Shown: positions 50,680 through 59,305 of the stretch, piece after piece
How positions within the stretch are numbered: position 1 is the first letter of the stretch
Layout of the letters: every line of letters starts with the position of its first letter
NCBI GenBank assembly: GCA_009846685.1
Contig: VWVY01000004.1
Span: 186,001-250,000 of the forward strand
Length of the DNA stretch: 64,000 nucleotides
Source of the DNA: Rhizobiales bacterium SYSU XM002
Lineage (GTDB): Bacteria; Pseudomonadota; Alphaproteobacteria; Rhizobiales; Beijerinckiaceae
Direction: 5' to 3'
Program-made: the position numbers and the translations under genes
Notes under the pieces: generated by a model
Told to the model about the DNA's origin: nothing
What the model saw: only the letters and a program-made list of their open reading frames with translations
Databases searched by the model: none

Positions 50680-51034
50680 CGCGAAACGATGCGCACGCAA
50701 CGCCGGGGACGCGCGCATCGGCGATCCCACCATGAAAGACTTAAGAAAGGGTTTGGTAGGGTTAAGGAGGTGTTTGGAGCATGGCTGATCACTGCCCGTC
50801 AGCTGGCGGCAAAAATCGGCGCGGACACCGGGCGTCGCGATCGGAAGGCGCGAACGCCGGAGAGCATGGAAAAAACGGACCCCAGCCGTTAGGGATCGAC
50901 CGCAACGGCCCAGTGGACCAGATTCCACGAAAACGGACGGATTGATCTGTGCCTCGTCGCACATCTGCCGAGGAAAATACCGGGCATCGTCACCCCTGGC
51001 TCCGGGCAGGAGCATCAAAAGGGTGGAGATGGAT
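50680..51034. other. Divergent intergenic region, mraZ / glycine-rich protein
   Basis: 355 nt left of the glycine-rich gene. Apart from the MraZ operator at its left edge I see no gene, repeat or clear promoter. A TTAA pair here (around 50738 and 50763) is spaced too far for a CtrA site. Confidence 0.5.
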
Positions 51035-51700
51035 ATGACCAGCATCGGATGTTTCATGAAAACGGGCAGGCTCCTTGGCGCCTCCCTCGTTCTCGTTGTT
51101 GCTGCCTCGGCCGCTGAGGCACGCGGCGGTCGCGGAGGCGGGCATGGTCCAGGCGGCATCGGGGGCGGACACAGTGCGGTTGGCATCGGTGGACCTGGCC
51201 TCGGAGGATCAGGCGGCATCGGCGCGGGCGGTCGCACCGGCGGCACGATGAATGCTGGGCCCACCTCAGGCAGCGGCATCGCCGGCGCGCCATCCGGCAT
51301 CGGCGGGCGTGGCGTGGCCGCCATTGGACGGGATCTTGCGCGTGCTGAAGTGGTCTCCGGCGGCGGTCGCGGCCCCGGCTATTCGGGCATCCCGACGCGC
51401 GGCGTTCATGGTCCCGACACATCCGGCACAGGCAATACCAGCGCCGGGAACAGCGGCGTCGTCGGGGCCCCGGCAGGCATCGGCGGGCGCGGCCGCGATG
51501 CGATCGCCAACGGGCTGAACGGTGGCAAGCCTACCTCTGGCGGACATCATGGCGGCCCGGCACCGGGTTGGCCGAACGACAACCCCGGTCATTGGCGGCC
51601 GGTTTCGGAGCTGATTGCCGCGAAAGCGCCGGAATGCACTTACGAATACCGTCGGCGTGGCGGGCGCCCCGTACGGGTCAAGGTCTGCCTCGCGGACTGA
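51035..51700 (+). CDS. Glycine-rich secreted protein of unknown function
   Basis: 221 residues with an apparent signal peptide (KTGRLLGASLVLVVAASAAEA) followed by a glycine-rich, low-complexity body. A unit reading GAPSGIGGRGVAAIGRDL recurs about 60 residues later as GAPAGIGGRGRDAIANGL, so part of the protein arose by duplication. The C-terminal 25 residues are not glycine-rich and hold two cysteines (PECTYEYRRRGGRPVRVKVCLAD), perhaps a disulfide. ATG 51035 has GGAG 6 nt upstream; ATG 51056 would also leave a full signal peptide. No family recognised. Confidence 0.7.
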   Translation: MTSIGCFMKTGRLLGASLVLVVAASAAEARGGRGGGHGPGGIGGGHSAVGIGGPGLGGSGGIGAGGRTGGTMNAGPTSGSGIAGAPSGIGGRGVAAIGRDLARAEVVSGGGRGPGYSGIPTRGVHGPDTSGTGNTSAGNSGVVGAPAGIGGRGRDAIANGLNGGKPTSGGHHGGPAPGWPNDNPGHWRPVSELIAAKAPECTYEYRRRGGRPVRVKVCLAD

Positions 51701-51739
51701 GATGCCGTTGCCCTGCGCCTCGCCGGCGCTGTGAAATCA

Positions 51740-51757
51740 CGCGAGCACCCCCTCGCG
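51740..51757 (-). terminator. Hairpin between glycine-rich gene and rnpB
   Basis: CGCGAG (51740-51745) and CTCGCG (51752-51757) pair around a 6-nt loop in the 75-nt gap between the convergent glycine-rich gene and rnpB. The T-run on the minus strand is weak, so this is a tentative terminator for either side. Confidence 0.45.
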
Positions 51758-51775
51758 AGGTTATCATGAGAAATA

Positions 51776-52157
51776 TCCAGTCGGCCTGTAAGCCGGGTTC
51801 TGTATGGCCCCGCCTCGCGGCGGAACGTGGCGGCCATTCATCTGGGACCCGGCTTGCGCCGAGCCTCCTGCAACCAACCCGGACGGCTGGAGCGGAGCCT
51901 CCTGCGCCTTGCGGCGCGCGCCATCCCTATTCGGTCTTGCTCCCGGCGGGGTTTGCCCTGCCATCACTGTTGCCAGCGACGCGGTGCGCTCTTGCCGCAC
52001 CTTTTCACCCTTACCGGGCGATGCCCGGCGGTATCTTTTCTGTGGCACTTTCCCTGGGGTCGCCCCCGGCGGCCGTTAGCCGCCACCGTCTCTCCATGGA
52101 GCCCGGACTTTCCTCGAAGCCTTGAAAAAGCCTCGCGGCCGCCCGGCCGACTGGATG
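51776..52157 (-). ncRNA. rnpB: RNase P RNA
   Basis: Catalytic RNA that matures tRNA 5' ends. On the minus strand the sequence contains the universal blocks GAGGAAAGTCCGGGCTCC near the 5' end, ACAGAAAAGATACCGCC in the middle and ACAGAACCCGGCTTACAGGCC at the 3' end. The ends pair (CAGTCGGCC with GGCCGACTG) as helix P1. About 380 nt, bacterial type A. A TTGACC about 30 nt upstream could be the -35 box, but no good -10 is visible. Confidence 0.95.
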
Positions 52158-52244
52158 GTTTTCGCTTGGGGTAAAACCGGCGTCAGGTCAATGCGCGATT
52201 TTTTTGACACGCTATCGTCATTTTTCGGAACCAGTCTCGCCATT

Positions 52245-52258
52245 GTGCGTTAACGCAC
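52245..52258. repeat. 14-bp perfect palindrome
   Basis: GTGCGTTAACGCAC is a perfect palindrome in the 167-nt gap between rnpB (minus) and the lipoprotein gene (plus). It may be an operator for one of the divergent promoters. Confidence 0.5.
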
Positions 52259-52324
52259 TTGAGGTTGCGAAACGGGCATGGAAAGGTTCCAAGGTCTGAA
52301 TCCGCTTTTTCCAGGGAGAGCATC

Positions 52325-52615
52325 ATGCGAAAGATTTTGTCGGTTGCCGCGATTGCGGTTGTGGCGGCGAGCCTCGGTGCCTGCACGGCGCGTGAAGAAC
52401 GTGCGGCTTCGGGCGCAGCGGTTGGCGCCGTTGCCGGCGGCCTGATCGGCGCGGCCGTGACCGGTCGTGGCGGCGGCGCGCTGGCCGGTGCGGCAATCGG
52501 CGCGGCGAGCGGTGCGATCATCGCCGATGCGACCCGCCCGCGCCGCGAATGCGTCCGCGTTCGCTACGACGCCTACGGCAACGCCTACTGCACGCGCTAT
52601 CGCCGCGTTTATTGA
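52325..52615 (+). CDS. Glycine-zipper lipoprotein
   Basis: 96 residues. Lipoprotein signal with lipobox SLGAC (MRKILSVAAIAVVAASLGAC), then a glycine-zipper region (GAAVGAVAGGLIGAAVTG and GALAGAAIGAASGAIIA) typical of small outer-membrane lipoproteins, and a basic, aromatic C-terminus with two cysteines (RECVRVRYDAYGNAYCTRYRRVY). GGGAGA lies about 6 nt before the ATG. Probably sits in the outer membrane; no further function can be given. Confidence 0.8.
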   Translation: MRKILSVAAIAVVAASLGACTAREERAASGAAVGAVAGGLIGAAVTGRGGGALAGAAIGAASGAIIADATRPRRECVRVRYDAYGNAYCTRYRRVY

Positions 52616-52637
52616 TCGCCGAACAGCGTTTGAAACG

Positions 52638-52669
52638 AGGCATGGCGGGATTAATCTCCCGCCATGCCT
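52638..52669 (+). promoter_or_regulatory. Perfect 13-bp hairpin covering the amidase start codon
   Basis: AGGCATGGCGGGA (52638-52650), 6-nt loop, TCCCGCCATGCCT (52657-52669). The ATG of the amidase gene is at 52664-52666, inside the right arm. It may terminate the lipoprotein transcript, although no T-run follows, or hide the start codon in the RNA. Confidence 0.7.
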
Positions 52670-53470
52670 GATTCTGGCCCCCAGCAAGAGCCGAAGCCGG
52701 ATTCGCCCTGCGCGGATCGTATCTACCCCTCGCCCAATCACGGCGAGCGGCGCGGTGTGGGGCATCCGGACAGCATCATCCTCCATTACACCGGCATGCC
52801 GAGCGCCTCCGAGGCGCTGCTCTGGCTCGCGAACCCGCTCTCGGAAGTATCCTGCCACTACTTCGTGTTCGAGGACGGGCGCATCTGGCAGATGGTGCCC
52901 GAAAGCCGCCGCGCCTGGCACGCGGGCAAGTCATCGTGGCATGGCGAGACGGACATGAATTCGCGCTCGATCGGCATCGAGATCGCGAATGCGGGACACG
53001 ACTTGTCAAAAATGCCGCCGGAGCCAAGCGAATACCCCGATTTCCCGGAGGCGCAGATCGACGCCGTTATCCGCCTCGTCGCGGATATCAAGGCGCGCTG
53101 GTCGATCCCGGATGCGCGCATTCTTGCCCATTCCGACATCGCGCCGGGCCGCAAGGTCGATCCCGGCGAGCGATTCCCGTGGGAGAGGCTGGCAGCGGCG
53201 GGTGTGGGGTTATGGCCGAAAACGGTTCCGCAAAACCCGACCACCCTTGCCGCATATCGCGCGGGCGACGAGGGCATGCCCGTCGCCGCCCTGCAATCCA
53301 TGCTCGCGAAATTCGGCTATGGCATCGAGATCACGGGCGTCTACGATCAGCGCACGGTCGATGTCGTCACCGCCTTCCAGCGCCACTGGCAGCAGGGACG
53401 CGTGGATGGTGTGGCGGATGGGGAGACGTTGGGGGTGTTGCGGCAGGTTCACTCCGCCGCCACCACATAG
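52664..53470 (+). CDS. N-acetylmuramoyl-L-alanine amidase, AmpD/AmiD type with peptidoglycan-binding domain
   Basis: Cleaves the bond between MurNAc and the stem peptide. 268 residues: amidase_2 domain with zinc ligands His41 (ILHYTGM), His156 (LAHSDIAP) and Asp166 ([10 protein letters not shown]), followed by a peptidoglycan-binding domain (about 198-262: [23 protein letters not shown]). No signal peptide is seen, so it may be cytoplasmic and act in wall recycling. The ATG is the first after an in-frame stop, has no Shine-Dalgarno and sits inside a hairpin. The last 22 nt overlap the convergent metH end. Confidence 0.88.
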   Translation: MPDSGPQQEPKPDSPCADRIYPSPNHGERRGVGHPDSIILHYTGMPSASEALLWLANPLSEVSCHYFVFEDGRIWQMVPESRRAWHAGKSSWHGETDMNSRSIGIEIANAGHDLSKMPPEPSEYPDFPEAQIDAVIRLVADIKARWSIPDARILAHSDIAPGRKVDPGERFPWERLAAAGVGLWPKTVPQNPTTLAAYRAGDEGMPVAALQSMLAKFGYGIEITGVYDQRTVDVVTAFQRHWQQGRVDGVADGETLGVLRQVHSAATT

Positions 53471-56400
53471 CTGGCAGGGTCATAATTGAGGATCGGCGAG
53501 AGCCAACGCTCCACCTCGCGGATATCCATGCCCTTGCGCGTGGCGTAATCCTCGACCTGATCGCGCTCGACCTTGGCGACGCCGAAATAATGGCTCTCCG
53601 GGTGCGAGAAATAGAGCCCTGAAACCGAAGCGCCCGGCCACATCGCGTAGCTCTCGGTGAGTTTGACGCCGATGCGCCGCTCCGCCGCGAGCAGATCGAA
53701 AAGCTGGCGCTTTTCCGTGTGGTCCGGCTGCGCGGGATAACCCGGCGCGGGGCGGATACCGTCATAAGGCTCGGTGATGAGATCCTCGGGCGTGAAGGTC
53801 TCATCCGCGCCATAGCTCCAGAATTCCTTGCGCACGCGCTCGTGCATCCGTTCCGCGAAAGCCTCCGCGAGGCGATCCGCCAGCGCTTTCGCCATGATCG
53901 AGGAATAATCGTCGTTCTTGCCCTTGAGCTTGTCGGCGATGCGATCCTCGCCGATACCCGCCGTGACGACGAACGCGCCAAGGTAATCCGGCTTCGTCCC
54001 GTGTGGGGCGATGAAATCGGCAAGGCACATGTTGGGTCTGCCGTCGCGCTTCGAAAGCTGCTGGCGGAGGCCGTGGAAGGTGGTGAGCACTTCCGAACGG
54101 CTCTCGCCGGTATAGAGATGGATGTCATCGCCAACCGCGTTCGCCGGCCAGAATCCGATGACCGCCTTCGCCTGGAACCAGCGCTCATCAATGATGCGCC
54201 GGAGCATCGCCTGCGCATCCTCCCAGAGCGAACGCGCGGCCTCGCCCTGCTTTTCGTCCTCAAGGATCGCCGGGAAGCGGCCCTTGAGTTCCCAGGTCTG
54301 GAAGAACGGCGTCCAGTCGATGTATTTCGCGAGTTCGCCGAGATCGTAGGTCTGGAAGATGCGGGTGCCGGTGAAGGTCGGCTTGGGCGGCGTGTAGGCT
54401 GCCCAGTCAAGCTTCATCGCGTTCTCGCGCGCCTTCTCGATCGGCAGGCGCAGCTTGTCGGCCTCGGCGCGGGCATGGGCGGCTGCTACCTTCTCGTATT
54501 CGGCCTTGATGCCGGCGGTGTAATTGTCGTTGCTCTCCGGTGAGAGAAGCGTCGAGACGACGCCGACCGCGCGGGAGGCATCCGTCACATAAACCGCCTG
54601 CCCCGCCTTGTAGGCCGGGTGGATTTTCACCGCCGTATGCACGCGGCTGGTCGTCGCACCACCGATGAGCAGCGGAATCCTGAACCCCTCGCGCTCCATT
54701 TCCGAAGCGACATGCACCATCTCGTCGAGCGAGGGCGTGATAAGCCCGGAAAGCCCGATGATATCGGCCTTCTCGCGCCGCGCGGCTTCGAGAATGGTCT
54801 GCGACGGCACCATCACGCCGAGGTCGATCACCTCGTAGTTGTTGCACTGGAGCACGACGCCGACGATGTTCTTGCCGATATCGTGCACGTCGCCCTTCAC
54901 CGTCGCCATGATGATCTTGCCGGCGGCGGGCATCTCGGTAAGGCCGGAGGCGCGCTTCTCTTCCTCCAGATACGGCTGGAGATAGGCGACCGCCGCCTTC
55001 ATCACGCGCGCGGATTTCACCACCTGCGGCAGGAACATCTTGCCCGCGCCGAAGAGATCGCCGACGACGTTCATGCCCGCCATCAGCGGCCCCTCGATCA
55101 CCTCGAGCGGCTTCGTGGCGAGCTGGCGCGCCGCCTCGGTATCTTCCTCGATGAAGGCCGTGATGCCGTTGACGAGCGCGTGTTCGAGCCGCTTCGTCAC
55201 CGGGAGTTCGCGCCAGGCGAGATCGGCGGCCTTCACCTCGGCCTTGCCGTCGCCCTTGAAGCGCGGCGCGGCTTCGAGCAGGCGTTCGGTCGCATCCCGA
55301 CGGCGGTTGAGAACGACATCCTCGCAGAGGTCACGCAATTCCGGATCGAGGTTGTCGTAAACCGCGAGCTGCCCCGCGTTGACGATACCCATGTCCATGC
55401 CGAGCTTGATCGCATGGTAGAGGAACACGCAGTGCATTGCCTCGCGAACCGGCTCGTTGCCGCGGAACGAGAACGACAGGTTCGAGATGCCGCCCGAAAT
55501 ATGCGCGTGCGGCAGGTTTTCCTTGATGAACTTCGTCGCGTCGAGAAAATCGACGCCGTAATTGTCGTGTTCCTCGATGCCGGTCGCGACCGCGAAAACG
55601 TTCGGATCAAAGATGATGTCCTCGGGCGGAAAGCCGACCTCTTTGGTCAGGATGTCATATGCCCGCCGGCAGATCTCGGCCTTGCGCGCATAGGTATCCG
55701 CCTGCCCCCTCTCGTCGAAGGCCATGACAACGACCGCCGCGCCGTATGCGCGCACCTTCCGCGCTTCCGCGATGAACTTCTCGACCCCCTCCTTCATTGA
55801 GATCGAATTGACGATGCCCTTGCCCTGAATGCACTTCAGGCCCGCCTCGATGACGTTGAATTTCGAGGAATCCACCATCACCGGCACGCGGGCAATATCC
55901 GGCTCGGCGGCGACGAGGTTGAGGAACTCGACCATCGCCTTCTCGCTGTCGAGCAGGCCTTCATCCATGTTCACGTCGATGACCTGCGCGCCGTTCGCGA
56001 CCTGATCGCGCGCGACGTCGAGCGCCTCGGCGAGCCGCCCTTCTTTGATGAGCTTGCGGAACTTCGCCGAGCCGGTGACGTTGGTGCGCTCGCCGACGTT
56101 CACGAAGGGAATGGTCTCGTCGAGGATGAAAGGTTCGAGGCCCGATAGCCGCAACAGCGGCTTGATGTCGGGGATCGCGCGCGGCGCCTTGTCCTTCACC
56201 GCTTCGGCGATGGCGTGAATATGCGCCGGTGTCGTGCCGCAACAGCCACCGACAATGTTCACGAGGCCGCTCTCCGCGAACTCGCCGATCAGAGCCGCTG
56301 TCGCCTCCGGGCTCTCGTCATAAAGGCCGAATTCGTTCGGCAGGCCCGCGTTCGGATAGGCACAGATGAGGGTATCAGCGACGCGCGAAATCTCGGCGAT

Positions 56401-57186
56401 ATGCGCCCGCATCTCGCGCGCGCCGAGCGCGCAGTTGAGGCCGATGGAGAACGGCTCGGCATGGCGCAGCGAATGCCAGAACGCGGTCGGCGTCTGACCG
56501 GAGAGCGTACGTCCGGAAAGGTCGGTGATCGTGCCGGAAATCATCACGGGGAGCGGATTGCCGGTCTTCTCGAACACGGTATTCGCCGCGAACACCGCCG
56601 CCTTGGCGTTGAGCGTATCGAAGATTGTCTCGATCAGGATGAGTTCCGCCCCGCCATCGACCAGGCCCTGGATCTGCTCGCCATAAGCGGCTGCAAGATC
56701 ATCGAAGGAAACGGCGCGGAAGCCCGGATTGTTCACATCCGGCGAGATCGACGCGGTGCGGTTTGTCGGCCCCACCGCACCAGCGACGAAGCGCCGGCGA
56801 CCGTCCTGCTCTTCGGCCAGCACGGCTGCCTCGCGCGCGAGTCGCGCGCCCTCGCGGTTCAGCTCATAGGCAAGCGCTTCCATGCCGTAATCGGCCTGCG
56901 CGATGGTGGTGGAGGAGAAGGTGTTGGTCTCGACGATATCCGCCCCCGCAAGGAAATACTCGAGGTGGATATCGCGGATCGTGTCCGGCTGCGTGAGGAT
57001 CAGCAGATCATTGTTGCCCTTGAGCGGGTGATTCCATTGCGCGAAGCGCGGGCCTCGGAAGTCGTCCTCCGAGAACCGACGGTTCTGGATTTCAGTACCC
57101 ATCGCGCCGTCGAGCACGAGGATGCGCGTCCGGGCGGCTGCGGCGAGAGCGGCGCGGATTTCCGCGCCATCGGCTTTGAACGTCAT
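53449..57186 (-). CDS. metH: Cobalamin-dependent methionine synthase
   Basis: Transfers a methyl group from methyl-tetrahydrofolate to homocysteine via cobalamin. 1245 residues with all four modules: homocysteine domain ([13 protein letters not shown]; zinc cysteines in GGCCGTTP), pterin-binding domain ([16 protein letters not shown]), cobalamin domain (cap, then [15 protein letters not shown] with the B12-ligating His) and the C-terminal activation domain ([15 protein letters not shown]). It starts 15 nt after metF, which makes its methyl donor. No B12 riboswitch was seen. Confidence 0.97.
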   Translation of the reverse strand: MTFKADGAEIRAALAAAARTRILVLDGAMGTEIQNRRFSEDDFRGPRFAQWNHPLKGNNDLLILTQPDTIRDIHLEYFLAGADIVETNTFSSTTIAQADYGMEALAYELNREGARLAREAAVLAEEQDGRRRFVAGAVGPTNRTASISPDVNNPGFRAVSFDDLAAAYGEQIQGLVDGGAELILIETIFDTLNAKAAVFAANTVFEKTGNPLPVMISGTITDLSGRTLSGQTPTAFWHSLRHAEPFSIGLNCALGAREMRAHIAEISRVADTLICAYPNAGLPNEFGLYDESPEATAALIGEFAESGLVNIVGGCCGTTPAHIHAIAEAVKDKAPRAIPDIKPLLRLSGLEPFILDETIPFVNVGERTNVTGSAKFRKLIKEGRLAEALDVARDQVANGAQVIDVNMDEGLLDSEKAMVEFLNLVAAEPDIARVPVMVDSSKFNVIEAGLKCIQGKGIVNSISMKEGVEKFIAEARKVRAYGAAVVVMAFDERGQADTYARKAEICRRAYDILTKEVGFPPEDIIFDPNVFAVATGIEEHDNYGVDFLDATKFIKENLPHAHISGGISNLSFSFRGNEPVREAMHCVFLYHAIKLGMDMGIVNAGQLAVYDNLDPELRDLCEDVVLNRRRDATERLLEAAPRFKGDGKAEVKAADLAWRELPVTKRLEHALVNGITAFIEEDTEAARQLATKPLEVIEGPLMAGMNVVGDLFGAGKMFLPQVVKSARVMKAAVAYLQPYLEEEKRASGLTEMPAAGKIIMATVKGDVHDIGKNIVGVVLQCNNYEVIDLGVMVPSQTILEAARREKADIIGLSGLITPSLDEMVHVASEMEREGFRIPLLIGGATTSRVHTAVKIHPAYKAGQAVYVTDASRAVGVVSTLLSPESNDNYTAGIKAEYEKVAAAHARAEADKLRLPIEKARENAMKLDWAAYTPPKPTFTGTRIFQTYDLGELAKYIDWTPFFQTWELKGRFPAILEDEKQGEAARSLWEDAQAMLRRIIDERWFQAKAVIGFWPANAVGDDIHLYTGESRSEVLTTFHGLRQQLSKRDGRPNMCLADFIAPHGTKPDYLGAFVVTAGIGEDRIADKLKGKNDDYSSIMAKALADRLAEAFAERMHERVRKEFWSYGADETFTPEDLITEPYDGIRPAPGYPAQPDHTEKRQLFDLLAAERRIGVKLTESYAMWPGASVSGLYFSHPESHYFGVAKVERDQVEDYATRKGMDIREVERWLSPILNYDPASYVVAAE

Positions 57187-57201
57187 GGCAGATTTCCGGC
57201 C

Positions 57202-58107
57202 TCAGGCGGCAATTCTCGAAGGTTCCGGGCGAAGGCCCAGCATGTGGCAGATCGCGAAGACGAGATCCGCCTTGTTCATCGTGTAGAAATGGAACTCGCC
57301 CACGCCCCGGTCGAGCAGGTCGAACACCTGTTCGACCGCCACCGCGGCCGCAACGAGGCGGCGCGTCTCGGCATCGTCGTCAAGACCTTCAAACCGCGCG
57401 GCGAGCCAGTCCGGCACATCCGCGCCGGTCCGACGCGCAAAACTGGCGGCAGATTTGAAGTTCTGAACCGGCAGGATGCCCGGCACGATCTCGATGTCGA
57501 TTCCCTTGGCACGCACCTTGTCGAGGTAGCGGAAATAATGGTCGTTATCGAAAAAGAACTGCGTGATCGCCCGTGTCGCGCCGGCATCGACCTTGCGCTT
57601 GAGCAGGTCCAGTTCAACTTCCAGCGAAGGACTGTCGGGATGCTTCTCCGGGTAGGCCGAGACCGCGACCTCGAAATCGCCGATCGCCTTGATCCCGGCG
57701 ACAAGATCGACCGAGGATTGGTAACCCTCCGGATGCGCCTCGAACGGCGTACCGAGCCCGGTTACGGGGTCACCGCGCAGCGCCACGATGTGCCGCACGC
57801 CCGTATCCCAATAGGTGCGGACGATTTCGTCCGTCTCTGCTTTTGTGGCAGCGACGCAGGTGAGGTGCGCGGCCGGCTTGAGGCCGGTCTCATCGAGAAT
57901 GCGCTTCACGGTCTGATGCGTGCGTTCCCGTGTCGAGCCGCCCGCGCCATAGGTGACCGACACAAAGCGTGGACCGAGCGGCGCAAGCCGCTGAACCGAG
58001 GCCCAGAGGCTCTCCGCCATTGCCTCGTTCTTCGGTGGGAAGAACTCGAAGGAAATGCCGAGCGGCGATGCCTGCGGCTGGCGGGAGCGGGGATTGTACG
58101 CGCTCAT
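57202..58107 (-). CDS. metF: Methylenetetrahydrofolate reductase
   Basis: Reduces methylene- to methyl-tetrahydrofolate with FAD. 301 residues, TIM barrel: ISFEFFPPKNEAM, FVSVTYGAGGSTRERTH, HIVALRGDPV and ITQFFFDNDHYFRY. The start codon directly follows the stop of the ArsR-methyltransferase gene (TAGATG), and metH follows 15 nt later, giving a three-gene methionine operon. Confidence 0.97.
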   Translation of the reverse strand: MSAYNPRSRQPQASPLGISFEFFPPKNEAMAESLWASVQRLAPLGPRFVSVTYGAGGSTRERTHQTVKRILDETGLKPAAHLTCVAATKAETDEIVRTYWDTGVRHIVALRGDPVTGLGTPFEAHPEGYQSSVDLVAGIKAIGDFEVAVSAYPEKHPDSPSLEVELDLLKRKVDAGATRAITQFFFDNDHYFRYLDKVRAKGIDIEIVPGILPVQNFKSAASFARRTGADVPDWLAARFEGLDDDAETRRLVAAAVAVEQVFDLLDRGVGEFHFYTMNKADLVFAICHMLGLRPEPSRIAA

Positions 58108-59151
58108 CTACGCGACCTCACGTTGGGAACCGGAAACAGAACGGGCAGGAAAATCACCTTGAAGGCGCGTATCCGCGCCAAGCCAGAGCGATACGGCGAG
58201 CTTGGCCGCATCGCCGGGCGCGGGCGCGAGCAGTTGACTGCCGACCGCGCGCAGCCCGGCATCGGCGAGATAGGCGTTGACCTCACCTTCCGCGAAACCG
58301 AGGCGACGATGGGCATGCTGGCTCCGGAGGCTCTCCTCGCCATGCGGCGCGAAATCGACCACCAGCAGCCGCCCGCCGGGCCGCAGCGCCCGCGCGGCCT
58401 CGCGCACGGCGCGCGCCGGATCGTCAAGGTAATGCAGCACCTGATGCAGGATCACGAGATCGAAACCCGATAGATCGGATGGCAGCGCATAGGCATCGCC
58501 CTGCCGGAGCTGCACCTGCCGCAGCCCTGCGGAATCGAGATTGACACGCGCGATGCCGAGCATCGCCGGTGATACGTCGAGCCCCACGGCGCGCTGGGTT
58601 TTCGGCGCCAGCATTTCGAGCATCCGGCCAGTGCCGGTGCCGAGATCGAGCACACTGTCGAACCGCTTGTCACCGAGCATCGCCAGCACGGCTGCTTCGA
58701 CCCGCGCCTCCGGCACGTGCAGCGCGCGGATGCGGTTCCATTCCGAGGCGTGCTGCGCAAAATAGGCCGAGGCCTGCTCGCGACGCTCCGCCCGCACGGC
58801 ATCAAGTCGTCGGCGATCGCCCGCGAGTTGGGCGTCACCCGTATCGAGCCGCGCGACCACCCCGTCGCGGATCGCAAGCGCGATCGCGCTGTCGGCGATG
58901 CGGAAAAACGCCCAGGCGCCCTCGCGGTGCCGATCCACCAGCCCGGCCTCGACCAGGAGCTTGAGGTGTCGCGAAACGCGCGGCTGGCTCTGGCCGAGAA
59001 TGGTCATGAATTCGGTGACGGTGAGTTCGCTCTCGCTGAGGAGCGCGAGAATGCGCAAGCGCGTCGCCTCGCCCGCCGCCTCAAGGGCCGCGAGAAGCGC
59101 GGAGAACGGAAAGCCCTTCTGGCTTTCGGGCAGGGAGAACACGTCGGCCAA
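58108..59151 (-). CDS. ArsR-family regulator fused to an AdoMet-dependent methyltransferase domain
   Basis: 347 residues. The first 100 form an ArsR-type winged helix (EATRLRILALLSESELTVTEFMTILGQSQPRVSRHLKLLVEAGLV); residues about 130-330 are a class I methyltransferase fold with VLDLGTGTGRMLEML and LALRPGGRLLVVDF. Such a protein can sense AdoMet or AdoHcy directly, which fits its place as first gene before metF and metH. It resembles the SahR-type regulators of methionine genes. The start is TTG 59151 with GAGG about 7 nt upstream. A near-perfect palindrome lies 50 nt upstream and is its likely operator. Confidence 0.85.
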   Translation of the reverse strand: MADVFSLPESQKGFPFSALLAALEAAGEATRLRILALLSESELTVTEFMTILGQSQPRVSRHLKLLVEAGLVDRHREGAWAFFRIADSAIALAIRDGVVARLDTGDAQLAGDRRRLDAVRAERREQASAYFAQHASEWNRIRALHVPEARVEAAVLAMLGDKRFDSVLDLGTGTGRMLEMLAPKTQRAVGLDVSPAMLGIARVNLDSAGLRQVQLRQGDAYALPSDLSGFDLVILHQVLHYLDDPARAVREAARALRPGGRLLVVDFAPHGEESLRSQHAHRRLGFAEGEVNAYLADAGLRAVGSQLLAPAPGDAAKLAVSLWLGADTRLQGDFPARSVSGSQREVA

Positions 59152-59201
59152 GGCCAGCCCTCACGAAAAGCGGACGTGCCAACACACATCCGCAAAACGA
59201 T

Positions 59202-59217
59202 ATAAAGATATGTTTAT
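59202..59217 (-). promoter_or_regulatory. Palindromic operator upstream of the methionine operon
   Basis: ATAAAGATATGTTTAT is palindromic except at two positions (ATAAA and TTTAT arms around ATAT). It lies in an AT-rich stretch 50 nt before the ArsR-methyltransferase start, as expected for autoregulation of that regulator with metF and metH. Confidence 0.6.
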
Positions 59218-59255
59218 GTGATTTTCAAGGATGATGCAAGAGCCGCCAAACGAAA

Positions 59256-59277
59256 ATGCCCGGCCGGAGCCGGGCAT
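59256..59277 (-). terminator. Intrinsic terminator of ettA
   Basis: ATGCCCGGC (59256-59264) and GCCGGGCAT (59269-59277) form a 9-bp stem with a CGGA loop; on the minus strand it is followed by TTTTCGTTT. It separates ettA from the downstream methionine operon. Confidence 0.8.
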
Positions 59278-59305
59278 CAAGACCTCTGAAAAGACAATTC
59301 GATGC

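Noticed and set aside
50738-50767. TTAA pair upstream of mraZ as a CtrA site
   Set aside because: The half-sites are about 17 nt apart, far from the consensus spacing.
56215-58473. 752-codon plus-strand ORF
   Set aside because: Antisense to metH, metF and the regulator gene; no domain recognised.
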